NCBI GenBank assembly: GCA_044463125.1
Contig: JBIQMS010000011.1
Coordinates: forward strand, 27,873 to 91,872
Direction: 5' to 3'
DNA from: CAYMZZ01 sp044463125
GTDB lineage: Bacteria > Bacteroidota > Bacteroidia > Chitinophagales > Chitinophagaceae
DNA length: 64,000 bases
Position numbers and translations under genes: made by a program. Position 1 is the stretch's first letter. Each line of letters opens with the position of its first letter. This document shows positions 42,613 through 51,563 of the stretch, piece by piece. The notes beneath the pieces were generated by a model. It searched no databases and had not been told where the DNA came from. It saw nothing but the letters and a program-made list of their open reading frames with translations.

Positions 42613-43520
42613 TTAAGAGCCCCCCTTACCTGGAAAAAGGAGATTTGATTGGACTGGTTTGCCCCGCCGGATATATGGCAGAAGATAAAGTGGCGGAATG
42701 TGTGCGGGTGCTCACGGAAGAATGGGGGTACCGGGTTAAAACCGGTAAAACCATAGGTGGATCTTCGAACAATTATTTTTCAGGAACAGACCAGGAGCGA
42801 CTGGATGATTTGCAGGAAATGTTCGATAATCCCGAAGTGAAGGCCATACTATGTGCAAGGGGTGGCTATGGAACGAGCCGGATAATTGACGGGATTGATT
42901 TCCGGTATTTCAAAAAGCATCCTAAGTGGCTGATTGGCTTTAGCGACATCACCGTTTTACATTGCCATATTTACCGGCATTATGATATTGCCACCCTGCA
43001 TGCGCCCATGGCCGCGGCTTTTAATGATGCCGGATATATTAACCGGTATGTGCAATCACTCAAAGACGCGTTGGAGGGAAAGTGGGCGCGCTATAGCGTA
43101 GATCCCCATCCATATAACCGAATGGGAGAAGGAATCGGCGAACTGGTAGGAGGCAACCTGGCATTGTTGGCCCATTTGATCGGATCGGATTCAGAGCTGA
43201 AGACCAAGGGCCGCATCCTATTTCTGGAAGATGTGGGGGAGTATTTGTATAATATTGATAGGATGATTGTGCAACTGAAGCGGGCGGGTAAGTTAAAAAA
43301 CCTGGCAGGACTCATCATAGGAGGCTTCACCGATAACAAGGATACCGAGCGGCCATTTGGGAAAGATGCTTATGAAATCATTCGCGACGCAGTAGAGGAA
43401 TACGACTATCCGGTATGCTTTGGATTCCCCGTGAGCCATGGAAAAGAAAACCTGGCACTGAAAATTGGGGCGGGCCATAAATTGAAGGTGAGTAAATCAA
43501 AAGTGTCGTTGGAAGAATGA
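42609..43520 (+). CDS. LD-carboxypeptidase (peptidase family S66), cytosolic copy
   Basis: A 303-residue paralogue of the preceding gene, without a signal peptide. The same motifs are present: CARGGYGTSRIIDGI, GFSDITVLHCH (Ser), LEDVGEYLYNIDRM (Glu) and FPVSHGKENLALKIG (His). The pair arose by tandem duplication and is translationally coupled. The lack of a signal suggests a cytosolic role in muropeptide recycling, with the first copy acting outside the cytosol; that division of labour is inference. A strong bidirectional terminator follows. Confidence 0.92.
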   Translation: MIKSPPYLEKGDLIGLVCPAGYMAEDKVAECVRVLTEEWGYRVKTGKTIGGSSNNYFSGTDQERLDDLQEMFDNPEVKAILCARGGYGTSRIIDGIDFRYFKKHPKWLIGFSDITVLHCHIYRHYDIATLHAPMAAAFNDAGYINRYVQSLKDALEGKWARYSVDPHPYNRMGEGIGELVGGNLALLAHLIGSDSELKTKGRILFLEDVGEYLYNIDRMIVQLKRAGKLKNLAGLIIGGFTDNKDTERPFGKDAYEIIRDAVEEYDYPVCFGFPVSHGKENLALKIGAGHKLKVSKSKVSLEE

Positions 43521-43523
43521 GAC

Positions 43524-43582
43524 CTTTTTCATACGAATAAAAAAAGCCCGCAAAGCGGGCTTTTTTTATTCGTATGAAAAAG
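43524..43582. terminator. Bidirectional terminator, perfect 28-bp stem
   Basis: Arms 43524-43551 and 43555-43582 pair without mismatch around an AAA loop. The top is GC (GCCCGC/GCGGGC), followed by seven A/T, so a T-run follows the GC core in both directions. It ends one base before the stop codon of the minus-strand gene. Confidence 0.92.
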
Positions 43583-43583
43583 A

Positions 43584-44012
43584 TTAAAAGTCGGTAAAAT
43601 GCATGGGGGAGGGGAGTAACTCAAAATCTTTGGCTTCTATCATTTCAATATTCAGCAGGAAATTCTCATCCGTTTTCACGATCGTTTTTTCGCGGGTAAC
43701 TTTTTTGAACCCCGCTTTTTCAAAAACAAAACGGTAAGTGCCGGGTTTCAGATCATCGAAAGAAAAGCCACCTTCCAGATCGGTAAACACTGTCTTTTCT
43801 TTTTTTGATGCATTGTAAGCTGTTACAGAAACATCCTTCAACGGATTTTTCTTTTCAGCATGCATTACCTGACCAGCAAGGTTATTTTTTTTGCCGATAG
43901 CCGACTTGCAAGGGCTATTGCCTTTGCAGGGTTCCGGCTCTACGGGAGAATTTGCAAAAGCCATGCCCACAGAGGACAGCGAAAGAGCAAGCAGGATGAT
44001 TTTACGTTTCAT
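43584..44012 (-). CDS. Exported carboxypeptidase-like regulatory domain protein
   Basis: A 142-residue protein. The signal peptide is KRKIILLALSLSSVGMAFA (residues 2-20). A Cys-bearing linker (EPCKGNSPCKSA) follows, then one CarboxypepD_reg-like beta-sandwich (about 45-135, with AGQVMHAEKKNPLKDVSVTAYN and GGFSFDDLKPGTYRFVFEKAGF). Such domains occur alone or at the front of TonB-dependent receptors in Bacteroidetes and have no catalytic residues. It is likely periplasmic or outer-membrane associated. The ATG at 44012 is chosen because it begins the signal peptide; the longer frame does not. Confidence 0.85.
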   Translation of the reverse strand: MKRKIILLALSLSSVGMAFANSPVEPEPCKGNSPCKSAIGKKNNLAGQVMHAEKKNPLKDVSVTAYNASKKEKTVFTDLEGGFSFDDLKPGTYRFVFEKAGFKKVTREKTIVKTDENFLLNIEMIEAKDFELLPSPMHFTDF

Positions 44013-44075
44013 GTGACCGTTTTGAAAATTGAATGAGTACACAGACCATACTTCTTCGGCCAACCGAAAGTAAAG

Positions 44076-45020
44076 TTAAGTTATTCCCAATGGATTTACC
44101 AAGGCTTCTTCAAATTCCTCGCGCACTTTTTTTACGATATCGGCTACCGGTAAAATACCGTCAAGCAGGGTACTAACCTGGCCAATTTCCAGCTCGCCTT
44201 CTTCCATATCGCCTTCGAACATTCCTTTTTTGGCCCGCCCTCTGCCAAGTAGTTGCTGTAGGGTGGCTTTGTCGGCCCCGGCCTGTTCGGCGGTCCAAAC
44301 TTTTTCAAAAAAAGCATTTCGTATCAGTCGTACCGGGGTTAACTGTTTGAGTGTTAAAACCGTATCGCCTTCCTTGCAATGCAGCACCCGGTCTTTGAAG
44401 CTGGGGTGGGAGGATGCTTCTTCCGAAGCCACAAAGCGGGTACCCATTTGTACTCCTTCGGCGCCCAACACCATGGCCGCCAGCATTTGCCGGCCGGTGG
44501 CTATACCGCCCGCGGCTATCACGGGAATTTTTACAGCGGCTTTTACGGCCGGAATCAGGACCAGGCTGGTGGTTTCTTCCCGGCCATTATGTCCGCCGGC
44601 TTCAAAACCTTCACAAACCACCGCATCACAACCGGCCTGTTCGGCTTTCAGGGCAAAGCGGCTGCTGCTCACCACATGCACTACATTGATGCCTTCTTTT
44701 TTCAAAACGCCGGTCCAGGTGGCGGGGTTGCCAGCCGAGCTGAAGACAATGGGCACTTTTTCCTCGATGATAATTTGTACGTGCTTTTCAATATCGGGAT
44801 AGAGCAGGGGCAGGTTCACCGCAAAAGGATGGCTGGTAGCCGCTTTGCATTTTTGGATATGGTCGCGTAAAACATCGGGATACATGCTGCCGCTGCCAAT
44901 GATGCCCAGGCAGCCATTGTTGCTGACAGCACTGGCCAATCGCCAGCCACTGGCCCAGATCATGCCGGCCTGAATAAGGGGGAAATCAATCCCGAACAAG
45001 GAAGTGATTCTATTCTTCAT
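44076..45020 (-). CDS. Nitronate monooxygenase / 2-nitropropane dioxygenase-like flavoprotein
   Basis: A 314-residue FMN-dependent TIM-barrel enzyme. Visible family motifs are the start FGIDFPLIQAGMIWASGWRLASAVSNNGCLGIIGSG, CDAVVCEGFEAGGHNGRE (about 135-152, the catalytic loop), IPVIAAGGIATGRQMLAAMVLGAEGVQMGTRF with the phosphate-binding loop, and LTPVRLIRN. The same fold includes FabK-type enoyl-ACP reductases, which cannot be excluded. The catalytic His in GGHNGRE favours the nitronate monooxygenase branch. Upstream by 36 bp on the same strand is the nucleotidyltransferase gene, so they may share a transcript. Confidence 0.85.
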   Translation of the reverse strand: MKNRITSLFGIDFPLIQAGMIWASGWRLASAVSNNGCLGIIGSGSMYPDVLRDHIQKCKAATSHPFAVNLPLLYPDIEKHVQIIIEEKVPIVFSSAGNPATWTGVLKKEGINVVHVVSSSRFALKAEQAGCDAVVCEGFEAGGHNGREETTSLVLIPAVKAAVKIPVIAAGGIATGRQMLAAMVLGAEGVQMGTRFVASEEASSHPSFKDRVLHCKEGDTVLTLKQLTPVRLIRNAFFEKVWTAEQAGADKATLQQLLGRGRAKKGMFEGDMEEGELEIGQVSTLLDGILPVADIVKKVREEFEEALVNPLGIT

Positions 45021-45056
45021 AACAATGCCTTAAGAATATACGCCGAGTCGGTGGTT

Positions 45057-46049
45057 CTAGCCCAGGTCGATATTGGTATTGTCGCCAATACTCAAACGCC
45101 TGGCTTCGCCTTTCAGTCCGGTATCGGAGCCAATGATGGAAGATTCCAGTACAATATCGTAAAGGTTGGAATAGGAACCGATGATGGAGTTGCGTACGAT
45201 CGCAAAGTTCATGCGGGTATTTTCGCCGATGGTTACATTGGGGCCGATGATGCTGTTGCGGATATCGCAGCCTTCGCCAATGCTTACCGGGGGGATGATC
45301 ACGGTATTTTCAAACTGGTAATCCTGTTCCCGTCTTTTCTCGAATTTTTTCAGCAGCGTGGCATTGGATTCGAGCAGGGTTTCTTTGCGGCCGCAGTCGA
45401 ACCAGCTTTCCACCCGGAAGGGTTTCATTCGGATGCCCTGTTTCAGCATGCACTCAATGGCATCAGTAAGGCTATATTCGCCATGGGTACGCAGTCCCTG
45501 CATGTAGTTACTTTCAAGGCAATCGAAGAGCTGGTTGCTTTCTTTGATCTTATAAATGCCCACCAGGGCCAGGTTCGATTTCGGGATTTGCGGCTTTTCT
45601 ACCACATGTTCGATAAAACCCTCCTCGTTGATTTCGGCAACGCCAAATTCGCGGGGGTCATCCACTTTGCGAACACCCAGCATGGAAACGGGGCTTTGCA
45701 CTACTTCCTTTACATCATATTCGCAAATGGTATCGCCCAATACTACGATTACTTCTTCTCCGTTAACCGCATTTTTGGCAATCTGGATGGCATGGCCCAC
45801 GCCCTGCCGGTCGATCTGTTGCACGTATTGGGCATTCAGGCCGGGATAATTGGATTGAACATAATCCCTTATTTTATCGCCCAGATAACCCACAATAAAA
45901 ATGTATTCATGAATACCGGCATCGCGCATCTGATCGATGATAATGCTGAGCACGGTTTTGCCGGCCAGCGGAATCAATGCCTTGGGTTGCGTATAACTAT
46001 GAGGACGCAGTTTGGTACCCGCGCCTGCTACTGGTATGATTGCCTTCAT
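45057..46049 (-). CDS. Sugar-phosphate nucleotidyltransferase with hexapeptide-repeat tail
   Basis: A 330-residue enzyme that activates a sugar-1-phosphate with an NTP. The Rossmann-like catalytic domain has AIIPVAGAGTKLRPHSYTQPKALIPLAGK (about 3-31), EVIVVLGDTICEYD and FDCGRKETLLESN. The last 75 residues are a left-handed beta-helix (INPVSIGEGCDIRNSIIGPNVTIGENTRMNFAIVRNSIIG type repeats). It fits the glucose-1-phosphate thymidylyl/mannose-1-phosphate guanylyltransferase superfamily; substrate is not determined by sequence alone. Likely supplies cell-envelope polysaccharide synthesis. Confidence 0.88.
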   Translation of the reverse strand: MKAIIPVAGAGTKLRPHSYTQPKALIPLAGKTVLSIIIDQMRDAGIHEYIFIVGYLGDKIRDYVQSNYPGLNAQYVQQIDRQGVGHAIQIAKNAVNGEEVIVVLGDTICEYDVKEVVQSPVSMLGVRKVDDPREFGVAEINEEGFIEHVVEKPQIPKSNLALVGIYKIKESNQLFDCLESNYMQGLRTHGEYSLTDAIECMLKQGIRMKPFRVESWFDCGRKETLLESNATLLKKFEKRREQDYQFENTVIIPPVSIGEGCDIRNSIIGPNVTIGENTRMNFAIVRNSIIGSYSNLYDIVLESSIIGSDTGLKGEARRLSIGDNTNIDLG

Positions 46050-46244
46050 GTAAAACCCGCCCCAAAGGGGCTATTTGGCCGGGCGGCCTGGCCCGGATGA
46101 TAAAATGAGCGGTGGCCTGTGTTATCCTTATCTACTACACGATCCTACTACGTGGCTCCGCTTCGCAAAAGCCAACGAAAGTAAGACTTTTTAACACAAA
46201 CAAAAAGTTATCCGCATGCAGGTGTTTTGATGGCGCTCTGATAG

Positions 46245-46252
46245 TAATTTTG
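46245..46252 (+). promoter_or_regulatory. Putative -7 box of glyA
   Basis: TAATTTTG fits TAnnTTTG exactly and is identical to the metG box. It ends 4 nt before the glyA ATG, so the transcript would have little or no leader. GTG instead of TTG is found at the -33 position. Confidence 0.5.
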
Positions 46253-46256
46253 CGCC

Positions 46257-47537
46257 ATGCAAACAGATAATGCCGTATTTGATCTATTGGCCAGAGAACT
46301 CGATCGTCAACGTAACGGAATTGAACTGATCGCTTCAGAAAATTTCACATCTCTTCAGGTAATGCGTGCCATGGGCACGGTAGCGACGAATAAATATGCC
46401 GAGGGTTATCCCGGTAAGCGCTATTATGGCGGTTGCGAAGTGATCGATGAAATTGAAACGTTGGCCATTGAGCGCTTAAAGCAGGTATTCAATGCCAGTT
46501 GGGCCAATGTGCAGCCCCATAGCGGTGCGCAGGCCAATGCGGCGGTATTCCTGGCTTGCGTGAAGCCCGGGGATAAGATATTGGGACTTGACCTGAGCAT
46601 GGGAGGTCATTTGACTCACGGAAGCCCGGCTAATTTCAGCGGCAAAAATTTCCAGGCCCTGTTTTATGGTGTAAAGAAGGAAACCGGCCTGGTGGATTAT
46701 GAGCAACTGGAGGCGACGGCATTGAAAGAAAAACCGAAAATGATCATCTGTGGCGCATCGGCCTATAGTCGCGACTGGGATTATGCCCGCATTCGTGCGG
46801 TGGCTGACAAGATCGGGGCTATTGTTTTTGCCGACATTGCGCATCCTGCCGGGCTTATCGCCAAGGGTTTGCTGAGTGATCCCTTTGAGCATTGTCATAT
46901 TGTAAGTTCCACTACGCATAAAACTCTTCGTGGGCCTCGTGGTGGTATCATCATGCTGCGGCATGATTTTGAAAATCCCTGGGGTATCAAGGATCCCAAG
47001 GGTAATACCCGAACCATGAGCCAATTGCTGGACCTGGCCGTATTTCCCGGCACGCAAGGCGGTCCGCTGGAGCATGTAATTGCTGCCAAGGCGGTAAGTT
47101 TTGGTGAAATACTATCGGATGAATTCACAACCTATGCTACGCAAGTGAAGGCCAATGCGCAGGCCATGGCGGCATCGCTGGTAAAGCGGGGCTATGATTT
47201 GATCAGCAATGGAACGGATAATCACCTGATGCTGATTGATCTTCGCAACAAGAATATCACCGGAAAAAAGGCCCAGGAAACGCTGGACAAGGCGCATATT
47301 ACACTCAACAAGAACAGTGTGCCATTTGATGATAAATCTCCCTTTGTAACCTCCGGTATCCGCATCGGTGTGCCGGCCATTACCACACGCGGTATGAAGG
47401 AAAAGGATATGGAAACCGTGGTGGAAATGATTGACCAGGTGTTGATGAATATCGATGATGAAAAGAAGATCGCCGAAGTGCGGCAGGATGTAAAGGCCTT
47501 TATGCAGGCATTTCCCCTGTATCCCGAATTGGGCTGA
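46257..47537 (+). CDS. glyA: Serine hydroxymethyltransferase
   Basis: GlyA interconverts serine and glycine with tetrahydrofolate, supplying one-carbon units. The 426-residue PLP enzyme has IELIASENFTSLQVMRAMG near the start. It also has NKYAEGYPGKRYYGGCE, VQPHSGAQANAAVF, FADIAHPAGLIA and the PLP-lysine segment VSSTTHKTLRGPRGG. TSGIRIGVPAITTRGMKE lies near the C-terminus. Length and residues are normal. The start ATG at 46257 is fixed by MQTDNAVFDLLARELDRQRNG. Confidence 0.97.
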   Translation: MQTDNAVFDLLARELDRQRNGIELIASENFTSLQVMRAMGTVATNKYAEGYPGKRYYGGCEVIDEIETLAIERLKQVFNASWANVQPHSGAQANAAVFLACVKPGDKILGLDLSMGGHLTHGSPANFSGKNFQALFYGVKKETGLVDYEQLEATALKEKPKMIICGASAYSRDWDYARIRAVADKIGAIVFADIAHPAGLIAKGLLSDPFEHCHIVSSTTHKTLRGPRGGIIMLRHDFENPWGIKDPKGNTRTMSQLLDLAVFPGTQGGPLEHVIAAKAVSFGEILSDEFTTYATQVKANAQAMAASLVKRGYDLISNGTDNHLMLIDLRNKNITGKKAQETLDKAHITLNKNSVPFDDKSPFVTSGIRIGVPAITTRGMKEKDMETVVEMIDQVLMNIDDEKKIAEVRQDVKAFMQAFPLYPELG

Positions 47538-47571
47538 TGAGCGCAGAGGAGTGGATGAAGGAGTAAACCGT

Positions 47572-47579
47572 TATATTTG
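47572..47579 (+). promoter_or_regulatory. Putative -7 box of the DUF4293 gene
   Basis: TATATTTG fits TAnnTTTG. It would start transcription about 10 nt before the ATG at 47596. No clear -33 element. Confidence 0.45.
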
Positions 47580-47595
47580 AGTAAAGAAGAAACGT

Positions 47596-48012
47596 ATGAT
47601 CCAACGTCAGCAAAGTTTATGGTTATTACTGGCCTGTGTGGCTTCCATTCTCAGTTTCAGCATGCCATTCTATACCGGAAATCGCATAGAAAACAATATG
47701 AGTACCTATGCGGTGCTGGATGCGGCCAGTCATTTTATTTTGTTGATATTAACAGGTATAAGTGTGTTGTTGTCGGGGATAACCATTTTTCTGTATAAAG
47801 ACCGGAAATCGCAGTTTCGCCTGGTATTGGGTGGCGTATTGCTGGCAGTCGTTTTGCTGGTGATTTATATTGCGCAGGTAGGCAAATTTGAGAAGGGTAA
47901 TTTCGCGCTTTCATCCCTGCTGGTTTTCGCCATACTGGCCGGTTATATTATGGCAGCCCGTGGAATCTGGAAAGATGAAAAGCTCGTGAAGAGTCTGGAT
48001 AAACTACGCTGA
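47596..48012 (+). CDS. DUF4293 family membrane protein
   Basis: A 138-residue protein with four hydrophobic helices (about 8-25, 45-65, 75-95 and 105-122). The start MIQRQQSLWLLLACVASILSF is diagnostic of DUF4293, a Bacteroidetes-only family. The helices are separated by short charged loops such as YKDRKSQFR. The function is unknown. It sits 58 bp downstream of glyA and just before the transposase gene. Confidence 0.9.
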   Translation: MIQRQQSLWLLLACVASILSFSMPFYTGNRIENNMSTYAVLDAASHFILLILTGISVLLSGITIFLYKDRKSQFRLVLGGVLLAVVLLVIYIAQVGKFEKGNFALSSLLVFAILAGYIMAARGIWKDEKLVKSLDKLR

Positions 48013-48086
48013 TCAAACGTTTTTTTCTATCATTTTTACCGTCATTTTCCCCTTTTTTTCGTGCGGGTCTCTTGTAGCTTGCGGAC

Positions 48087-48674
48087 ATGAAAGATTATTA
48101 TGTGCCGTTTGAAGCGGGAGCTTGTTTTCATGTATTCACGCATGGGGTGGGAGATGAACTTCTATTTAGGGAGCTCCAGAACTATTTTTTCTTCCTGGGA
48201 AAGTACAAGAAATATATTAGTCCCATCGCGGATACATTCGCCTATTCTTTGCTTCCCAATCATTTTCATTTTTGTGTACGGTTTAAGAGTGAGGATGAAA
48301 TTTTGAATTCGCCGAAGGCAAAGAGTAGGGATGCTCCGCTTCCCAAGGAGGATATACCGAAATTTCTTATGCAGCAGTTCTCCAATTTTCTAAATAGCTA
48401 CGCCAAATCGGTGAATAAGGTCTATGGCAGGATGGGCGCCCTGTTTTGTGATGCCATACGACGCGTGAGGATTGAAGGGGAGGAGCAATTGATTAAGACG
48501 ATACATTATATCCATAACAACCCGGTAAGGCATGGGTTGTGCCGGACTGTGCTCGACTGGCCGCATAGTTCGTTGAAGCAACTGATGGCCAATCGCCCCA
48601 GTTGGATGTTGAAGGAGGAAGTGTGGGAGTTGTTTGGAGGGAGGAAGATGTTTCTGAAGTATCATGAGCTCTAA
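48087..48674 (+). CDS. REP-associated tyrosine transposase (RAYT, Y1/HUH type)
   Basis: A 195-residue single-strand DNA transposase of the IS200/IS605-like TnpA_REP class. The HUH metal motif is LLPNHFHFCVRF (His59 and His61), and the catalytic tyrosine is Tyr141 in KTIHYIHNNPVRHGL. RAYTs cleave and mobilise palindromic REP elements scattered in a genome and are usually single-copy residents, not insertion sequences. No flanking insertion-sequence ends were found. A strong palindrome of 17-bp arms lies immediately downstream (48687-48723). The frame is intact, so the protein may be active. Confidence 0.9.
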   Translation: MKDYYVPFEAGACFHVFTHGVGDELLFRELQNYFFFLGKYKKYISPIADTFAYSLLPNHFHFCVRFKSEDEILNSPKAKSRDAPLPKEDIPKFLMQQFSNFLNSYAKSVNKVYGRMGALFCDAIRRVRIEGEEQLIKTIHYIHNNPVRHGLCRTVLDWPHSSLKQLMANRPSWMLKEEVWELFGGRKMFLKYHEL

Positions 48675-48686
48675 AAAGCCTTAAAA

Positions 48687-48745
48687 AAAAACCTATAAGG
48701 TCTGAAAGACCTTATAGGTTTTTAATAAAAGACCTTATAGGTTTA
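48687..48745. terminator. Palindrome with duplicated right arm between RAYT and T9SS protein genes
   Basis: The left arm (48687-48703) pairs perfectly with 48707-48723 around a 3-nt loop; the core is CCTATAAGGTC. A second copy of the right arm lies at 48730-48743 and contains part of the stop codon of the minus-strand gene. Poly-A and poly-T flank the core. It can terminate both convergent genes, but the duplicated arm and the neighbouring RAYT also suggest a REP-type mobile palindrome. Confidence 0.75.
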
Positions 48746-51214
48746 CCGCAGCAGCACCTGTCTGCTCTCCCTGTAATCATCGCCACTCACTACGGTAACA
48801 TATAACCCTGTCTGCAGCGATGCCGGCAATTCTACCATCTGCGTTACTCCCGCTCCTACATTGTTGATGGTAGCCTGGTACACACGCTGACCATTAGCAC
48901 TATAAACCTCCAACTGATAACGACCCTGATTAAGACCGTTCAGACTAACTGTGAATTGCTTACCCGTAACCGGATTGGGATAAAGGCTGAAGCTGGCAGC
49001 TTTGGTAGTACTCATTTCAACACGAAGTACCTTGCAGTAAATTACTTTGCCATCCACTTCCTGCACACGAATTCGGTAGTAATTGGTCTGGCTGTTCGGT
49101 GCGGCATCGAAATAATCATATGATGCCTTGTCATCCCGATTGCTCTTGGGAGCCTGCAGGTTGATGCTGGTAAAATCTATACCATTTGAAGAACGCTCTA
49201 CCTCATAGTTCAGAATGTCACGCTCTGTCAGGTTGCTCCATTCCACCTGCACACCATTGTTCTTCGCGTAGGCGCGCACATCGGCAAACAAAACCGGCAG
49301 CGGATTATCGGTAAGGCTGCTGCTGGCCAGTGCGAATGGGCTAAAAGCCGATACACGGTCGGAACTAATTACTTCACCTTGTGAAGTACTGGGAGTACCC
49401 ACCAAAACGCCTCCCTCATCTACCCAACGCGCGCCGTCATGCCGAGCTACGCGCAGGGCAGAAAGATTATTGACATAGTTGGTAGCAGTGGTGCAATTGC
49501 TGGTAGGATCCCAGCCAATGGTCACATTACCCACGCGTGTGCCGCCTCCCGAACGATCCAGCATCCAGTATTCACAACCACTTACCCGGGCCAGACCGGG
49601 ACCCAGCACCGTACCATTGGGCACTTCGGTATTGGCATTGCCACGGATAAAGCGAGCCGTAAATGTATTGGTATTGGTGCCTGCCATATTGCTAAGCGTT
49701 ATAGGGCGCAAGCCACCCGCGAGGGGACTTCCCACAAAGAATGTGATAGTAGCATTGCTGTTCTGCGTTTTTGCCAGATAGCCGTTCACATATCCACCAT
49801 TGGCGCTGCTCATGCTGCCGCCATTGGCAACGGTGATGATGGTGCTGTTGTCGTTCGTAGCATATCCATTTAGGAGCTCCAGATCATCACTTACATCAAA
49901 AGGACGTTCGAGTAAAACCTCTCCTGCGGGATTATTAATTATCAGGCTCTGCACATCATTGCCATTAGTAGAGAATGTGCCGGTACGCGCACCGCGAAAT
50001 TCATAAATCCCTTCATCACTATAGCTGCGATTGCCTCCCACCTGTATGGCGCCGGAAGTGGTAGTACCGCTAAACAAGCCATCCGGATGCGCAACAATAA
50101 TTTTTGCATCATCATCCAACTGGAAATTAGCGTTGGCGCCATCCAGTACCGATGTGCCAAAATCAACTTCGGCATTATTGTCAATCCGGAAATTGATGCT
50201 ACCGGAAATGCTGCCACCTGTTTTGGAGAAACTCTGTGCACCATTGTTGTCAAATACAAAATTAGCAGTGCCACCTGTGCGTGAAAGGGTACCGCCGGAA
50301 ATATTTACATTCCCATTCACTTCTACAGTTTGATTTCCTCCATTACTTATTACCAGTGTGCCGCCAGAAAGGTTGAAATCGCCTCCGATAGAAAAGGTGG
50401 AGCCACCGCCGCCACCGCTACGCAGCCTTACAACACTGCTCCCGGTGGATACCATATTAAAGTTTCCCTGTACATCTTCCAGATCAGTATCAAAATTGAT
50501 AATGGCATTTTGATTGGGACAGTTCCAGGTGAAATGCCCGAACTCCTGATCAATATTGCCAGGTCCATTGTCCGTTATTCCCGTGATTTCGCAGGTAGAA
50601 CTGGCATTCCAGTTGGCGTTGGGAATATTGCTGCCGTTTCGTTGATGACGGTAGAAGGAACCCGCCTGAAACTGGAGTACTGAATTGGTCACTTGAATGT
50701 TTCCATCCACGTTTTCTATTGCCCCTGTAATGTTGACGATCGTATTACCATTGTTCCAGTCAAGCGTTGAATTAGTACCCAATACCAGCGTGCCATCAAT
50801 TTGCGCACGCAAACTATTACCGCCGCCGCCAGTCCTGGTCATGTCGAGCTCAATATCATTATTCCCGTTTCCTTCCAGGATCAGCGTAGAGCCTGCTTCT
50901 ATTACAAATCGTGGCGTATTATTTCCGCCATTCCGAATAGAAATCTCCCGGTCACCTGTAACATTGAAAGTGATGGTTGAATTTTCTTCAATGCGTAGCC
51001 CGGCCAGTTGAATATTGGGAACGTTCGTGATATTGCCGGTAACACCACTGTTAAACACGACTGTGCTACCGTTGGATGGCACAGTATTATCACTCCAGTT
51101 ATTGGCTTGTGTCCAGGATCCGCCGGAAGCGGGCCCTACCCAGGTTCTGGTTTGTGCCTGCATCATGATTGTCGCAGTCAACATGATCGCGAGCAGAGAG
51201 TAGATTTTTTTCAT
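48743..51214 (-). CDS. T9SS surface protein with beta-rich repeats and Por-type C-terminal sorting domain
   Basis: 823 residues from the ATG at 51214. The signal peptide is KKIYSLLAIMLTATIMMQAQ. The body (25-600) is Asn/Gly/Thr-rich with repeated 'NGNVNISGGTL' and 'DGTLVLG' strands, as in a beta-helix. A fibronectin-like segment (about 645-735) has LPVLFADVRAYAKNNGVQVEWSNLTERDILNYEVERS. The last 80 residues (YPNPVTGKQFTVSLNG to RESRQVLLR) are the type A Por-secretion C-terminal sorting domain. It should be exported by T9SS and held on the surface. A frameshifted paralogue lies directly upstream. Specific function unknown. Confidence 0.92.
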   Translation of the reverse strand: MKKIYSLLAIMLTATIMMQAQTRTWVGPASGGSWTQANNWSDNTVPSNGSTVVFNSGVTGNITNVPNIQLAGLRIEENSTITFNVTGDREISIRNGGNNTPRFVIEAGSTLILEGNGNNDIELDMTRTGGGGNSLRAQIDGTLVLGTNSTLDWNNGNTIVNITGAIENVDGNIQVTNSVLQFQAGSFYRHQRNGSNIPNANWNASSTCEITGITDNGPGNIDQEFGHFTWNCPNQNAIINFDTDLEDVQGNFNMVSTGSSVVRLRSGGGGGSTFSIGGDFNLSGGTLVISNGGNQTVEVNGNVNISGGTLSRTGGTANFVFDNNGAQSFSKTGGSISGSINFRIDNNAEVDFGTSVLDGANANFQLDDDAKIIVAHPDGLFSGTTTSGAIQVGGNRSYSDEGIYEFRGARTGTFSTNGNDVQSLIINNPAGEVLLERPFDVSDDLELLNGYATNDNSTIITVANGGSMSSANGGYVNGYLAKTQNSNATITFFVGSPLAGGLRPITLSNMAGTNTNTFTARFIRGNANTEVPNGTVLGPGLARVSGCEYWMLDRSGGGTRVGNVTIGWDPTSNCTTATNYVNNLSALRVARHDGARWVDEGGVLVGTPSTSQGEVISSDRVSAFSPFALASSSLTDNPLPVLFADVRAYAKNNGVQVEWSNLTERDILNYEVERSSNGIDFTSINLQAPKSNRDDKASYDYFDAAPNSQTNYYRIRVQEVDGKVIYCKVLRVEMSTTKAASFSLYPNPVTGKQFTVSLNGLNQGRYQLEVYSANGQRVYQATINNVGAGVTQMVELPASLQTGLYVTVVSGDDYRESRQVLLR

Positions 51215-51563
51215 TGCGCTTGGTTTAGTTTCCATTATGTTTAGAGAAATCCTTTGCCGATTGATGGTATTTTCAAAATGGAATCGCCGCCAAACTGAAT
51301 GATCCGTATCCTCCTGCGGTTTCTTTATGGGAACAAAATGCCCAACAGAAATCTGCTCATTTTTAAGTGGCCGCTATTAAGTGTGGATTTTGGGTACGGA
51401 ATTCAAGAGATATGGAAGAAAACAACACCAGCATGAAGCGCTGGTATTTTTACGATGCAACAAACCTAATAGCCATCTTTTAATAATGCAAGTTTTTCAC
51501 GGAGTTTTCCTATAAAAAAGCGTATTTCTACGTAAATATTTGACATATATCAAGCTAAAACGC
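51215..51563 (-). other. Long leader of the T9SS protein gene
   Basis: No gene is present. It holds the promoter at 51461-51491 and, at 51383-51417, an element also found in the leader of the paralogue (shared core TACGGAATTC with matching flanks). The predicted 5' untranslated region is about 240 nt. Confidence 0.6.
51461..51491 (-). promoter_or_regulatory. Promoter of the first T9SS paralogue
   Basis: Minus strand: TTG (51491-51489), a 20-bp spacer, TAGGTTTG (51468-51461). It fits TTG-N20-TAnnTTTG exactly. The implied leader is about 240 nt. Confidence 0.65.

Noticed and set aside
45051..46100. 349-codon frame opposite the nucleotidyltransferase gene
   Set aside because: It mirrors the conserved minus-strand gene; composition is rich in Phe/His/Ala and shows no family pattern.
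48087..48674. Insertion sequence of the IS200 type
   Set aside because: The protein matches the RAYT class; no element ends or duplicated target was seen around it.
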